A DNA stretch of 32,956 nt from assembly GCA_021294835.1 (NCBI GenBank), contig JAJTDF010000058.1, positions 1 to 32,956 of the forward strand, in the 5' to 3' direction. Within the stretch, counting starts at the first letter, position 1. Every line of letters begins with the position of its first letter. The translations under genes and the position numbers were made by a program. The notes beneath the pieces were generated by a model. It searched no databases, was not told the DNA's origin, and saw nothing but the letters and a program-made list of their open reading frames with translations. This document shows, one piece after another, positions 23,326 to 31,418 of the stretch. The stretch is from Planctomycetaceae bacterium. GTDB taxonomy: Bacteria; Planctomycetota; Phycisphaerae; Phycisphaerales; UBA1924.

Positions 23326-24963
23326 ATGGTGAGCATGCGCCACAAGACGGTCATCATCGGCGGCGGATTGGCGGGTCTGGCATCGGCGGTTGAACTGGCC
23401 GCCGCCACCGGCGACGGCGCCTCGGTCACACTGGTCGAACGCAACCCTCATCTCGGCGGCAAGATGAACGTGCTCTCCGAGCGCGGCTTCACCTTCGACA
23501 TGGGCCCCACCATCATCACCCTGCCTCAGGTGCTCCGGGGCATCCTCACCCGCGCCGGCCGCCGCCCTGAGGACTACGTCAACCTCGTCCGGCTTGATCC
23601 GCAGTGGCGCTGCTTCTTCGACGACGGCGCCGTCATTGACCTCCGCGAGAACGTCGAGGCGATGGCCGCCGCCATGGACCGCCAGTTCCCCGGCACCGGC
23701 GCCGGCGCCGGCTACCGCAAGTTCATCGATTTCTCCCGACGGATGTACGGCCTGAGCGAGAAGGTCTTCTTCTACAAAGACCTCGGCTCGGTCGCCGACA
23801 TGATGCGGCTCTCGCCGCTGGGCGACCCCGCACTGCTCCGCGACGTCATCGGCATGCGCATGCACAGCACCGTCGGCGGCACCGTGCACCAGATGATCCC
23901 CGAACCGCACCTCCGCCAGCTCTGCGAGCACTTCCAGCAGTACGTCGGCTCCTCCCCCTTCCTCGCCCCCGCCATCCTCTCGCTCATCGCCGCCGCCCAG
24001 GTGGATCACGGCTGCTGGTACCCCATGGGCGGCACCCGAATGGTCGCCCGCGCGCTGGAACGTGTCGCCCGTGAGTTGAACGTCAACGTCATCACTGGCG
24101 TCGGCGTCCGCCGCATCATTCAGTCCGGCGGACGCGCCACCGGTCTTGAACTCGAGGACGGCCGAAACCTCTCCGCCGACTCGATCATCAGCAACTGCGA
24201 CGTGCAGCGCACCATGCGCGACCTGCTCGGCACCACCCCGGCCCTCTCCCGCCAGAAGAAAATCGCCGGCGACTACACCCCCGCCTGCAGCGGCGTGGTC
24301 CTCTACCTCGGCCTTGATCGCCAGTACGACCAGCTCGCCCACCACTGCTTCCTCTTCTCACGCGACTCCCAGGCCGAGTTCAACGACATCTACCACGCCG
24401 GCATCCCCGCCCGCGACCCCACGCTCTACCTCGCCGTCCCCTCGCGTTCGGATCCCGCCCAGGCCCCGCCCGGCGGCGAGGCTCTCTACGTCCTCATCCA
24501 CACCCCCTATCTCCGCCCCGGCCAGAAGTGGGAAGGCCCCGGCGGCCTGATGGAGCAGTACCGCCCGGTGGTCATCGAGAAGCTCAAGAACTGCGGCGCC
24601 GCTTCCATGCCCGACATCGAGAAGCACATCGTCGTCGAGCGGCATCTCCACCCCGACCTGATCGACCGCATGTACAACGCCGAGGGCGGCGCCATCTACG
24701 GGCTGGCCAGCCACGGCCGCCTCAAGGGCGGCTTCAAGCCCCGCAACCGCTCCAAGGTCCTCCCCAACCTGTATCTCGCCGGCGGTTCGGCCAACCCCGG
24801 CCCCGGCGTGCCCATGGTGCTCATGTCCGGCGTCACCGCCGCCCGCAGCCTCTGCGAGGACCTCGGCGTCACCCCGCGCCCGCTCTCCGCGGTCGACGGC
24901 GCCGTCTGGGCCGATCGGCCCTCGCCGGTAGTCCGCCCCCGCGCCGCCTCGGTCAACGCGTAA
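23326..24963 (+). CDS. crtP: C30 carotenoid terminal oxidase (CrtP type)
   Basis: An FAD-dependent amine-oxidase-fold enzyme predicted to oxidise the terminal methyl of a C30 carotenoid to an aldehyde. Of 545 residues, the N-terminus carries VIIGGGLAGL and GFTFDMGPTIITLPQV. The match to staphylococcal CrtP lies in DPQWRCFFDDG, YVGSSPFLAPAILSLI, GLDRQYDQLAHHCFLFSRD, DPTLYLAVPSRSDPAQAP, GAIYGLASHGRLKGGFKP and the C-terminal AGGSANPGPGVPMVLMSG. The frame is open to a GTG at 23299, but the ATG at 23326 follows AGGGAG by ten bases and starts close to the FAD motif. It lies 57 bp after aldH and 68 bp before the acyltransferase, consistent with one transcript. Confidence 0.87.
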   Translation: MVSMRHKTVIIGGGLAGLASAVELAAATGDGASVTLVERNPHLGGKMNVLSERGFTFDMGPTIITLPQVLRGILTRAGRRPEDYVNLVRLDPQWRCFFDDGAVIDLRENVEAMAAAMDRQFPGTGAGAGYRKFIDFSRRMYGLSEKVFFYKDLGSVADMMRLSPLGDPALLRDVIGMRMHSTVGGTVHQMIPEPHLRQLCEHFQQYVGSSPFLAPAILSLIAAAQVDHGCWYPMGGTRMVARALERVARELNVNVITGVGVRRIIQSGGRATGLELEDGRNLSADSIISNCDVQRTMRDLLGTTPALSRQKKIAGDYTPACSGVVLYLGLDRQYDQLAHHCFLFSRDSQAEFNDIYHAGIPARDPTLYLAVPSRSDPAQAPPGGEALYVLIHTPYLRPGQKWEGPGGLMEQYRPVVIEKLKNCGAASMPDIEKHIVVERHLHPDLIDRMYNAEGGAIYGLASHGRLKGGFKPRNRSKVLPNLYLAGGSANPGPGVPMVLMSGVTAARSLCEDLGVTPRPLSAVDGAVWADRPSPVVRPRAASVNA

Positions 24964-25031
24964 GCGGCTGAGCGATCGCCAGCCGCCACCCGCCCCGCCC
25001 GCCGGCCTTGCGTTTCCCAACCATCCCATTC

Positions 25032-25871
25032 ATGGCCACCGATCCGTCCATCCTGTGGCCCGCCGCTCCCAGCCCGGTGGTCAAGCGGTTCTTCGGCAAG
25101 TGGATCGCGCGCATGCTCCGCTCGGACTTCGCCGCCGTCCGCACCCACGCTGACACCGCCGATCACCTGCGCGCACTGGAACGCCGCACCACCCCCGCCG
25201 TTGTACTCATGAACCACGCCAGCTGGTGGGACCCCCTGCTGGGCATGCACCTGGCCGCCAACCTCTGCCCCTCGCGCGAACTCATCGCCCCCATGGAAAT
25301 GGCGATGCTCCGCAAGTTCGCCTTCTTCCGCAAACTCGGCGTCTTCGGCATCGAGCCCGATCACCCCCAGGCGCCGCAGGCTCTCAACGCCTACGTGCTG
25401 GAGACTTTCCGCACCCGTCCCGGCTCCTCCTTCTGGCTTACACCGCAGGGCACCTTCGCTGACGTCCGCACGCCCATCCGCCTCCGACCCGGAGCCGCAT
25501 CCGTTGCCGCCTCCGTACACGCAGCATTCGGCTCGGTCGATGTGCTCTGCATCGCCGCCGAACTGGTCTTCTGGACCGACCGCAAACCCGAGGCTCTGTT
25601 CCGCATCGCCCCCTGCCCCTGCCCCAGACCCGATTCCACCCTCGCCTGGCTCCGCGCCATGACCGCGACCATGCAGTCCAACGCTGACGCACTCGCCGCT
25701 GCCGCCGTAGCCCGCGATCCGGCTGCGTTCTCCCCCCTCCTCGGCGGAGCCGCCGCACGCGTCAACCCCCTGTACGACCTCTGGCTCCGCCTCACCGGCC
25801 GCAGCGGCGCTCTCGAAGTCACCCGCCGCGAAGGCTCGCCCGCATCAGCACCTGTGGAGGCCCGTTCATGA
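25032..25871 (+). CDS. PlsC-type acyltransferase, probably acting on glycosylated carotenoid
   Basis: A 279-residue member of the lysophosphatidic-acid-acyltransferase-like superfamily. The catalytic HX4D motif is visible as NHASWWDP near residue 61, and a later TPQGTFAD (about residue 138) is the counterpart of the substrate-binding glycine/glutamate block. A hydrophobic, Lys/Arg-rich N-terminus suggests membrane association. In staphyloxanthin synthesis the final acylation is done by CrtO, a different protein family. The position between crtP and the glycosyltransferase makes this the likely replacement, but a general lipid acyltransferase cannot be excluded. The stop overlaps the next start (ATGA), a sign of translational coupling. 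The ATG at 25032 is used; the frame is open to a TTG at 25008. Confidence 0.8.
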   Translation: MATDPSILWPAAPSPVVKRFFGKWIARMLRSDFAAVRTHADTADHLRALERRTTPAVVLMNHASWWDPLLGMHLAANLCPSRELIAPMEMAMLRKFAFFRKLGVFGIEPDHPQAPQALNAYVLETFRTRPGSSFWLTPQGTFADVRTPIRLRPGAASVAASVHAAFGSVDVLCIAAELVFWTDRKPEALFRIAPCPCPRPDSTLAWLRAMTATMQSNADALAAAAVARDPAAFSPLLGGAAARVNPLYDLWLRLTGRSGALEVTRREGSPASAPVEARS

Positions 25872-27070
25872 CCTTCGTTGAAATCCTCCTCGCCGTCGGG
25901 CTGACCTTCTGCCTCATCGCCGTCGTGATGACCATCATCAACCTCCGCATCTACGCACGCCCCCCCGCCGGCGCCGTGGCCCCATCGCCGACCTCGGCCC
26001 CCGCAGATCAGCCCATGGTTTCCGTCTGCATCCCCGCCCGCAACGAAGAGGCCAACCTCGGACCCTGCGTCCGCTCGCTTCTGGCTTGCGATCTTCCCAA
26101 CATCGAAGTCCTCGTCTACAACGACCAGAGCACCGACGCCACCGGCCGAATCCTCGCCGAACTCATCAACGCCGACCCCCGCGTCCGCTCCGTGCCCACC
26201 ATCCCCCTGCCCGATGGCTGGAACGGCAAGCAGCACGGCTGCCACCAGATGGGCCGCGCCGCCCGCGGCCAGTGGCTCCTGTTCACCGACGCCGACGTCC
26301 GCTTCCAGCCCACCGCCCTCTCGGCCACCCTCGCCGCCGCCGCCCAGCGCCCCCACGTCGCCCTCTGGTCCACCTTCCCGCAGCAACTCACCGGCTCGCT
26401 CGCCGAACGCCTCATCGTCCCCCTCATTCACTTCATTCTCTTCTCCTATCTGCCCATGCCCCGCATGCGCACCACGGCTGATCCGGCCGCCTCCGCCGGC
26501 TGCGGGCAGTTCCTCTTCGTCAGACGCGACGCCTGGAGCGCCGCCGGCGGGCACGCCGTCTTCAAGGCCTCCATGCACGACGGCATCAAGCTCCCCCGCG
26601 CCATCCGCGCCTCCGGCGCCGCCACCGACCTCTTCGACGGCACCCACCTCTGCTCCGTCCGCATGTACCGGGGCCTCGCCCAGACCTGGCGCGGCTTCAC
26701 CAAAAACGCCTTCGAGGGCCTTGGTTCAGTCGGCCTGCTGGTCTTCGTCACCATCGTCCACGCCCTCGGCCACGTGCTGCCCTGGCTCTACCTCGCCTGG
26801 GCCGCCCTCCACGCCGCCGGCATGACGGTTCCGGGTCTGGAGGACGACGCCCCCACCCGCACCGGCCTGCTCTTCGCCGCCATCGCCGTTGCCGTCACCC
26901 TGTTCCAGCGGTCCATGCTCGCCGTCCGCTTCCGCCAGGCCTGGGTCTCCGTCCTGCTCCACCCCGTCGGCGTCACCCTCATGACCGTCATCCAGTGGCA
27001 CAGCCTCTACCTGGCCAAAACCGGCCGCCGCGCCTGGCGGGGCCGCACCCAGGGTGTTGCCAGCGCCTGA
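25868..27070 (+). CDS. crtQ: Family 2 glycosyltransferase (CrtQ-like, carotenoid glycosylation)
   Basis: A membrane-bound GT2 enzyme of 400 residues, predicted to transfer a sugar to the carboxyl group of the carotenoid acid. Residues 3-26 form an N-terminal membrane helix. The GT-A domain has VSVCIPARNEEANL (51-64), YNDQSTDAT (84-92), PDGWNGK (115-121) and the metal-binding DAD (141-143). Three or more hydrophobic helices follow from about residue 280 (GLLVFVTIVHALGHVLPWLY and two more). This layout matches CrtQ and related carotenoid and hopanoid glycosyltransferases. Its ATG overlaps the stop of the acyltransferase, so the two are likely translated together. Confidence 0.82.
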   Translation: MTFVEILLAVGLTFCLIAVVMTIINLRIYARPPAGAVAPSPTSAPADQPMVSVCIPARNEEANLGPCVRSLLACDLPNIEVLVYNDQSTDATGRILAELINADPRVRSVPTIPLPDGWNGKQHGCHQMGRAARGQWLLFTDADVRFQPTALSATLAAAAQRPHVALWSTFPQQLTGSLAERLIVPLIHFILFSYLPMPRMRTTADPAASAGCGQFLFVRRDAWSAAGGHAVFKASMHDGIKLPRAIRASGAATDLFDGTHLCSVRMYRGLAQTWRGFTKNAFEGLGSVGLLVFVTIVHALGHVLPWLYLAWAALHAAGMTVPGLEDDAPTRTGLLFAAIAVAVTLFQRSMLAVRFRQAWVSVLLHPVGVTLMTVIQWHSLYLAKTGRRAWRGRTQGVASA

Positions 27071-27111
27071 CCACTCGCGCCCCCGCTCCCCTGCCGGGCT
27101 ACCCATCCGCC

Positions 27112-27696
27112 ATGGATACTCCTGCCGAACGGCTCCTGCTCGCGGCCATCCACGACGAATTCCTCGCGGTCAAGGCCACCTGCGAGAAGGCCCTCGACCA
27201 ACTCGATCCGAACGGCATTCGCTGGTCGCCGGATCCTCACACCAACTCCGTCGCGGTCATCATCAAGCACCTCGCCGGCAACCTCCGCTCACGCTTCACC
27301 GACCTGTTGACCACCGATGGCGAAAAGCCGTGGCGCCGTCGCGATGATGAATTCGTTGACGATTTCCCGCCCGGGGCCGAGGGCCGTGCCGCGATCATCG
27401 AACGCTGGCAAGCAGGCTGGAGCGTCCTGCTCAACACGCTGGCCGGCCTGACCGACGCCGACCTGAGCCGCACGGTGACCATCCGCGGCGAACCCCACAG
27501 CGTCGCCCGCGCACTGGCCAGAAGCCTCGCCCATGCCGGATACCACTGCGGGCAGATTGTGACCGTGGCTCGAATGGCCACCGGCCCTGACCGCTGGCGC
27601 ACCGTCACCATCCCTGTCGGCCAGTCGCAGGCCTTCAATGACCAGATGTTCGCACGCCACCGCCCCTCAGACGCATCCCAAGGCCCGCGCCCATGA
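27112..27696 (+). CDS. DinB-like protein (DUF1572 type)
   Basis: A 194-residue member of the DinB/YfiT four-helix superfamily of putative metal-dependent enzymes, often thiol-dependent. The metal-binding histidine triad can be placed at His53 (IIKHLAGN), His141 and His145 (HAGYHCGQI), the usual spacing. HxxGQI on the last helix is typical of DUF1572. It starts 41 bp after crtQ. Its stop codon overlaps the start of the next gene (ATGA), so it is coupled to the metallo-beta-lactamase-fold gene. Its reaction is unknown, and a role in carotenoid metabolism is only suggested by position. Confidence 0.8.
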   Translation: MDTPAERLLLAAIHDEFLAVKATCEKALDQLDPNGIRWSPDPHTNSVAVIIKHLAGNLRSRFTDLLTTDGEKPWRRRDDEFVDDFPPGAEGRAAIIERWQAGWSVLLNTLAGLTDADLSRTVTIRGEPHSVARALARSLAHAGYHCGQIVTVARMATGPDRWRTVTIPVGQSQAFNDQMFARHRPSDASQGPRP

Positions 27697-28700
27697 CCAG
27701 CCCCGTCGCTCCGCGAACCGTCCGTTACCGCCACACCCTCCTCCGCGCCGGCGAGTTCCGCCTCGACGGAGGATCCATGTTCGGCCTGATCCCTCGCGTC
27801 GTCTGGTCCCGCCAATGCCAGGCCGATGACCGCGGCCGCATCACTGTCCAGCACAACTGCATCCTGCTTGAACGTCTGGATGACCCGCCCCCCGGCTCCG
27901 CCCTGCCCTCCCCCAAACTCGCCCTCATCGAGGTCGGTACCGGCAACAAGCTCGATCCCAAGTCCCGCGACATCTTCGCCCTCTCCGACCGCTGGATCGG
28001 CGACGCCCTGCACGAGGTTTCCTGCCGCCCTGAAGACATCGGCGCCGTCCTGCCCACCCACCTGCATTTCGACCACGCCGGCGGCCTCACCCGCCTGGCA
28101 CTCCCCGGCGAGAAGCCCGACTGGACCGGCCCCGCCTCTTCCTTCGGCGCCGCCCGGGGCGACATCGCCGTCAAACTCACCTTCCCCAATGCCGCCGTCA
28201 TCACCCAGGCCCGCGAGTGGGCCGACGCCCGCGCCAACCGCTCCCTGATGACCCGCACCTACTTCCAGGACCATCTCGAGCCCATCGCCGGCCACGTCCG
28301 CACCATCAGCAGCCCGCCCCCCTTCGCCCCCGGCCTCACCCCCGATCGCACAGCCGACCCCCTCATCCCCCAGCACCAGCGCCACACCGAAGTCCTCCCC
28401 GGCGTCTTCGTCTTCCTCGTCCCCGGCCACACCTGGGGCCAGCAGGCCATCGGCTTCACCGGCGCCGACGGCTCCACCTGCGTCTTCACCCCCGACGTCA
28501 TGCCCACCCGCCACCACCTCGGTCAGGCCTACTCCCTCGCCTATGACGTCGAGCCCTACACCTCCTCCGTCTCCCGCCACTGGTTCCTCGCCGCCGCCGT
28601 CCGGCACGGCTGGAAGATCATCCTCGACCACGAGCCCGAGCACCCCGTCTTCACCGTGTCCGAGAACACCAAGGGCTGGTTCGACCTCGCCCCCGCCTGA
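27693..28700 (+). CDS. Metallo-beta-lactamase-fold hydrolase
   Basis: A 335-residue zinc hydrolase of the MBL superfamily. The signature THLHFDHAGG contains HxHxDH (His123, His125, Asp127, His128). Further ligands are in PGHTWGQQ and the Asp of TPDVMP, followed by ILDHEPEHP. The overall layout resembles the lactonase/arylesterase-like branch (AHL lactonase and methyl-parathion-hydrolase relatives) rather than glyoxalase II or RNase Z. No signal peptide is visible, so it is probably cytoplasmic. The ATG overlaps the DinB-like gene stop. Substrate unknown. Confidence 0.85.
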   Translation: MTSPVAPRTVRYRHTLLRAGEFRLDGGSMFGLIPRVVWSRQCQADDRGRITVQHNCILLERLDDPPPGSALPSPKLALIEVGTGNKLDPKSRDIFALSDRWIGDALHEVSCRPEDIGAVLPTHLHFDHAGGLTRLALPGEKPDWTGPASSFGAARGDIAVKLTFPNAAVITQAREWADARANRSLMTRTYFQDHLEPIAGHVRTISSPPPFAPGLTPDRTADPLIPQHQRHTEVLPGVFVFLVPGHTWGQQAIGFTGADGSTCVFTPDVMPTRHHLGQAYSLAYDVEPYTSSVSRHWFLAAAVRHGWKIILDHEPEHPVFTVSENTKGWFDLAPA

Positions 28701-28777
28701 CCCGGCCCGCACGCGCATCAAACGCTCCGGACCGGCCCGCTGGCCCCACTACCATCCTGCCAGCCTGAGATCCCCCG

Positions 28778-30214
28778 GTGCCGGCCCCGCCCTCCCCCAA
28801 CCCGACCCTCGCCCCCCTCGGCCCCGCCGTCGCCGCCTCCCCTGCGCCGGCATCCGCCGACCCGGCCGCTCCTGCCCAGCCCGAGACTCCCGTATCCGAG
28901 CCGCCCCCCACCGGCCGTGCGGGCCCCGCGGCTCCACCACCCCCGCCAGACCCCACCACCCCACCAGCCCGCTCCGGCTGGCTCGCGCCCTTCGCCAAAG
29001 GCAGCGCATTCCGCCATCGCCTCTCCTCCCTGCTCTGGCTGCCCTACCCCGCCAAAAGCGGCCTCCACCTCCAGCGGCAAAGCCCACCCACCTCAGTCCC
29101 AGCCGCCTCCTCGCCCTCGCCCGAACCGGCGGCGGAGCCCGCTCACGCCCCGCCGCCCGACCACGGCTTCGCCGCCGTCCTCCCCTTCCGCCGCTTCAAC
29201 CGCAACTGGTACAACGCCATGGCCGGCGCCTCTCTGCTGGCCAACTCCGAGATTTCCGCCGGCATGTTCCTCTCCGGCCGCTGCGGCACCCGCTTCGACG
29301 TCCACTGCGAGTTCCTTCGCTACGACTTCCTCCTCCCCGTCTACGGCCCGGCCATCTACCGCATCCGCCCCATGGGCGATCTCGATGCCCAGCTCGCCGC
29401 CGGCGAGCCCTTCTCGATTGAACTGGACATCGAAGTCGTGCAGCAGATCGCCCACCGGGGTCGTGAACGCCGCGTGGGCCGCGCCCACGCCCGCTTCACC
29501 GTGCAGCCCCGAGCTTCCGGCCAGACCCTTGCACCCCGCCCCACGCGCGATCAGCCCGTCCTGCTCGCCGCCGCCGGCGCGTCGCCCTCGCAACCCGGTG
29601 CCGTTGAAACCTCCCCCGCTACCGCGCCCCTCCCTCAGAGCGAAGCCGGTCGCCCCCGCTCGCTGGGCAAGCGATCCTTCGGCGACCGCTTCGAGGCCTG
29701 GTTCTCCACCCTCACCTCCCGCAGCACCTTCTGGCACCGCGTCGGCTCGCTGATCTGGCTCCCCTACGCCTTCCGCTCCGGCATCCGCATGCAGAAGGTC
29801 GACGACCGCACCTTCGCCGCCGAACTCCCCTTTCGCCGCTTCAACCGCAACTGGCACAACGCCATGGCCGACGCCGCCCTGCTGGCCAACTCCGAGATCG
29901 CCGCAGGCACCTGCATTCACGGCCGCTGCGGGGGCGACTACACCGTCGTCTGCAAACGCCTCAGCTACGAGTTCCTCCGCCCCTGCTTCGGCCCCGCGGT
30001 CTACCGCATCACCGAATTGCAGAGCCTTGAAAAGCACCTGGCCACCGGAAGCGAGTTCAACTTCGACACCGCCATGGATGTCATTCAACGCGTCGGTGAT
30101 CAGGAAGTCCGCATCGGCGCCTGCCTGGCCACCTTCCACATCACCCCCAAGGCCATGCACGCCGCTCGCGAGGCCCGCCGCAAACGCGGCCGCGACCGCA
30201 GCCTCCACCGCTGA
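28778..30214 (+). CDS. Tandem DUF4442-like (hotdog-fold) protein
   Basis: A 478-residue protein built from two copies of one domain. Copy 1 covers about residues 77-245 and copy 2 about 317-457. Both contain the same core: WLPY with a following S-G, then PFRRFNRNW (136-144 and 351-359), NAMA, LLANSEI, GRCG, and a later YGPA/FGPA-YRI. The pattern resembles DUF4442, a hotdog fold related to acyl-CoA thioesterases, but no catalytic residue can be named. The N-terminal 70 residues and the linker are Pro/Ala-rich; the C-terminus is Arg/Lys-rich. The start is a GTG at 28778; no ATG precedes copy 1. It lies 77 bp after the MBL gene and may be the last gene of the carotenoid transcript. Confidence 0.75.
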   Translation: MPAPPSPNPTLAPLGPAVAASPAPASADPAAPAQPETPVSEPPPTGRAGPAAPPPPPDPTTPPARSGWLAPFAKGSAFRHRLSSLLWLPYPAKSGLHLQRQSPPTSVPAASSPSPEPAAEPAHAPPPDHGFAAVLPFRRFNRNWYNAMAGASLLANSEISAGMFLSGRCGTRFDVHCEFLRYDFLLPVYGPAIYRIRPMGDLDAQLAAGEPFSIELDIEVVQQIAHRGRERRVGRAHARFTVQPRASGQTLAPRPTRDQPVLLAAAGASPSQPGAVETSPATAPLPQSEAGRPRSLGKRSFGDRFEAWFSTLTSRSTFWHRVGSLIWLPYAFRSGIRMQKVDDRTFAAELPFRRFNRNWHNAMADAALLANSEIAAGTCIHGRCGGDYTVVCKRLSYEFLRPCFGPAVYRITELQSLEKHLATGSEFNFDTAMDVIQRVGDQEVRIGACLATFHITPKAMHAAREARRKRGRDRSLHR

Positions 30215-30279
30215 GCCGCCCCCCCCGTTTTGTTTTTCTTTTCCGACGCCGCACCACGCTGGCGATTCCAGCGTCCTCA

Positions 30280-30320
30280 AAGAACAACGACGCCCCGAAG
30301 CCACACCGCTCCGGGGCGTC
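30280..30320 (-). terminator. Terminator of the minus-strand lipoprotein gene
   Basis: On the minus strand GACGCCCCG (30320-30312) pairs with CGGGGCGTC (30297-30289), then comes a T-rich GTTGTTCTTT. A second small hairpin (30256-30274) lies beyond it. The plus-strand gene ending at 30214 is followed only by T runs at 30229-30242 without a stem. Confidence 0.8.
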
Positions 30321-30378
30321 TGATCTTGGAAGGCACGGTGCGATGGAGCACCCCTCCCCAAGTCCCCACATCGACAGC

Positions 30379-31137
30379 TTACTTCTTGCCCGTGCTCTTG
30401 GACGGGGCCTTCTTCGTCGAGGTGCTCTTGGTCGACGTGCTCTTGGAGCCGTCGGCCGAACCGCCCGTCGGACCCGCCGGCGCCGGGGCCAGTTCCCGGA
30501 TCAGTTCCGGCAGGCTCGCGAACACTGCCTGCGAGTTGCGGAACCACGTATCGCGATCAGCGCGGCTCTGCGCCCGCCACGTCGGCTTGGCCGGATCACG
30601 CGAGGTGTTGGTGTGGGTTTCGGCAAGCTTGCCGTCCTTCCACACTTCCTTGGTGCTCGGCCGACCCTCGCGGTCGTACCAGATCCAGTCCCCGTCCGGA
30701 CGCGAGTTCTTCACCGCGCCTTCGAAATTCGGCTTGCCGTTGTCGCGGTTCACCTTCATCACTTGGTCGGCCAGCACGCCGTTGACAAACTGCACCGCGC
30801 TCGTCGGCCGCCACCGCTCCCCATTGCGCACAAACCGCCCCGGACCGACGGACCGAATCGCATCCCGCCCGACCTCCTGACCGTTCACCAGCGTCACCAG
30901 CATCCCCTGCGTTCCCGCCTGCTGCAATGACTGCAGTTGCTGCTGCGCCTGCCGCGCCGCACCCTCCGCCGTCGCCACCTTCGCTTCAAGTTCCTTCGCC
31001 TTCGCTTCAGCTGCGTCGGCGCGGCCCTTTTCGGCCTCCATCTGCGACTTGTAGCAGCCGCCGAAGGTCGCCACCGAACCGGCAACCAGTGCAAGGACAA
31101 ACACGCGGGACCAACGAGAAAGTGCAGGGACGTTCAT
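30379..31137 (-). CDS. Predicted lipoprotein with coiled coil, MORN-like repeats and basic tail
   Basis: A 252-residue envelope protein. The signal peptide ends in a lipobox-like TFGGC (Cys28). Residues 30-72 are a coiled coil rich in Ala, Glu, Lys and Gln. Residues 78-170 hold repeated short beta units (VRNGERWRPTSAVQFVNG, then NGKPNFEGAVKNSRPDGDWI and YDREGRPSTKEVWKDGKLAE), like MORN-variant repeats that bind membranes or proteins. The last 20 residues are almost only Ser, Thr and Lys, a polybasic tail. No Shine-Dalgarno is clear before the ATG at 31137. Alone on its strand with its own terminator. Function unknown. Confidence 0.75.
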   Translation of the reverse strand: MNVPALSRWSRVFVLALVAGSVATFGGCYKSQMEAEKGRADAAEAKAKELEAKVATAEGAARQAQQQLQSLQQAGTQGMLVTLVNGQEVGRDAIRSVGPGRFVRNGERWRPTSAVQFVNGVLADQVMKVNRDNGKPNFEGAVKNSRPDGDWIWYDREGRPSTKEVWKDGKLAETHTNTSRDPAKPTWRAQSRADRDTWFRNSQAVFASLPELIRELAPAPAGPTGGSADGSKSTSTKSTSTKKAPSKSTGKK

Positions 31138-31418
31138 GGGGAGCGAATGTAGGTCGGCGTACCTGAAGTTTCAGCCCTTGCCCCCTTGCTCCGCTCCCGC
31201 TTGCTCCCCCCTGGGCCCCTGCTCCCTCTCGCCCCCCCTGTCACACCCGGCTGGCCGCTGGCCGGCAGCATCCCCTCGGCCCCCTCTCTGCCGCATCCTC
31301 ACCCCCACAACCTCCTGCGGCCCCCACGAACAGGTGCCTTATCTCCGGCCCTGTCGCAAATCCCGCTCGGCTACCATCGAGCCTGAAGTCTCTTTCTTCT
31401 CACCTCGGAGCTTTGCAT

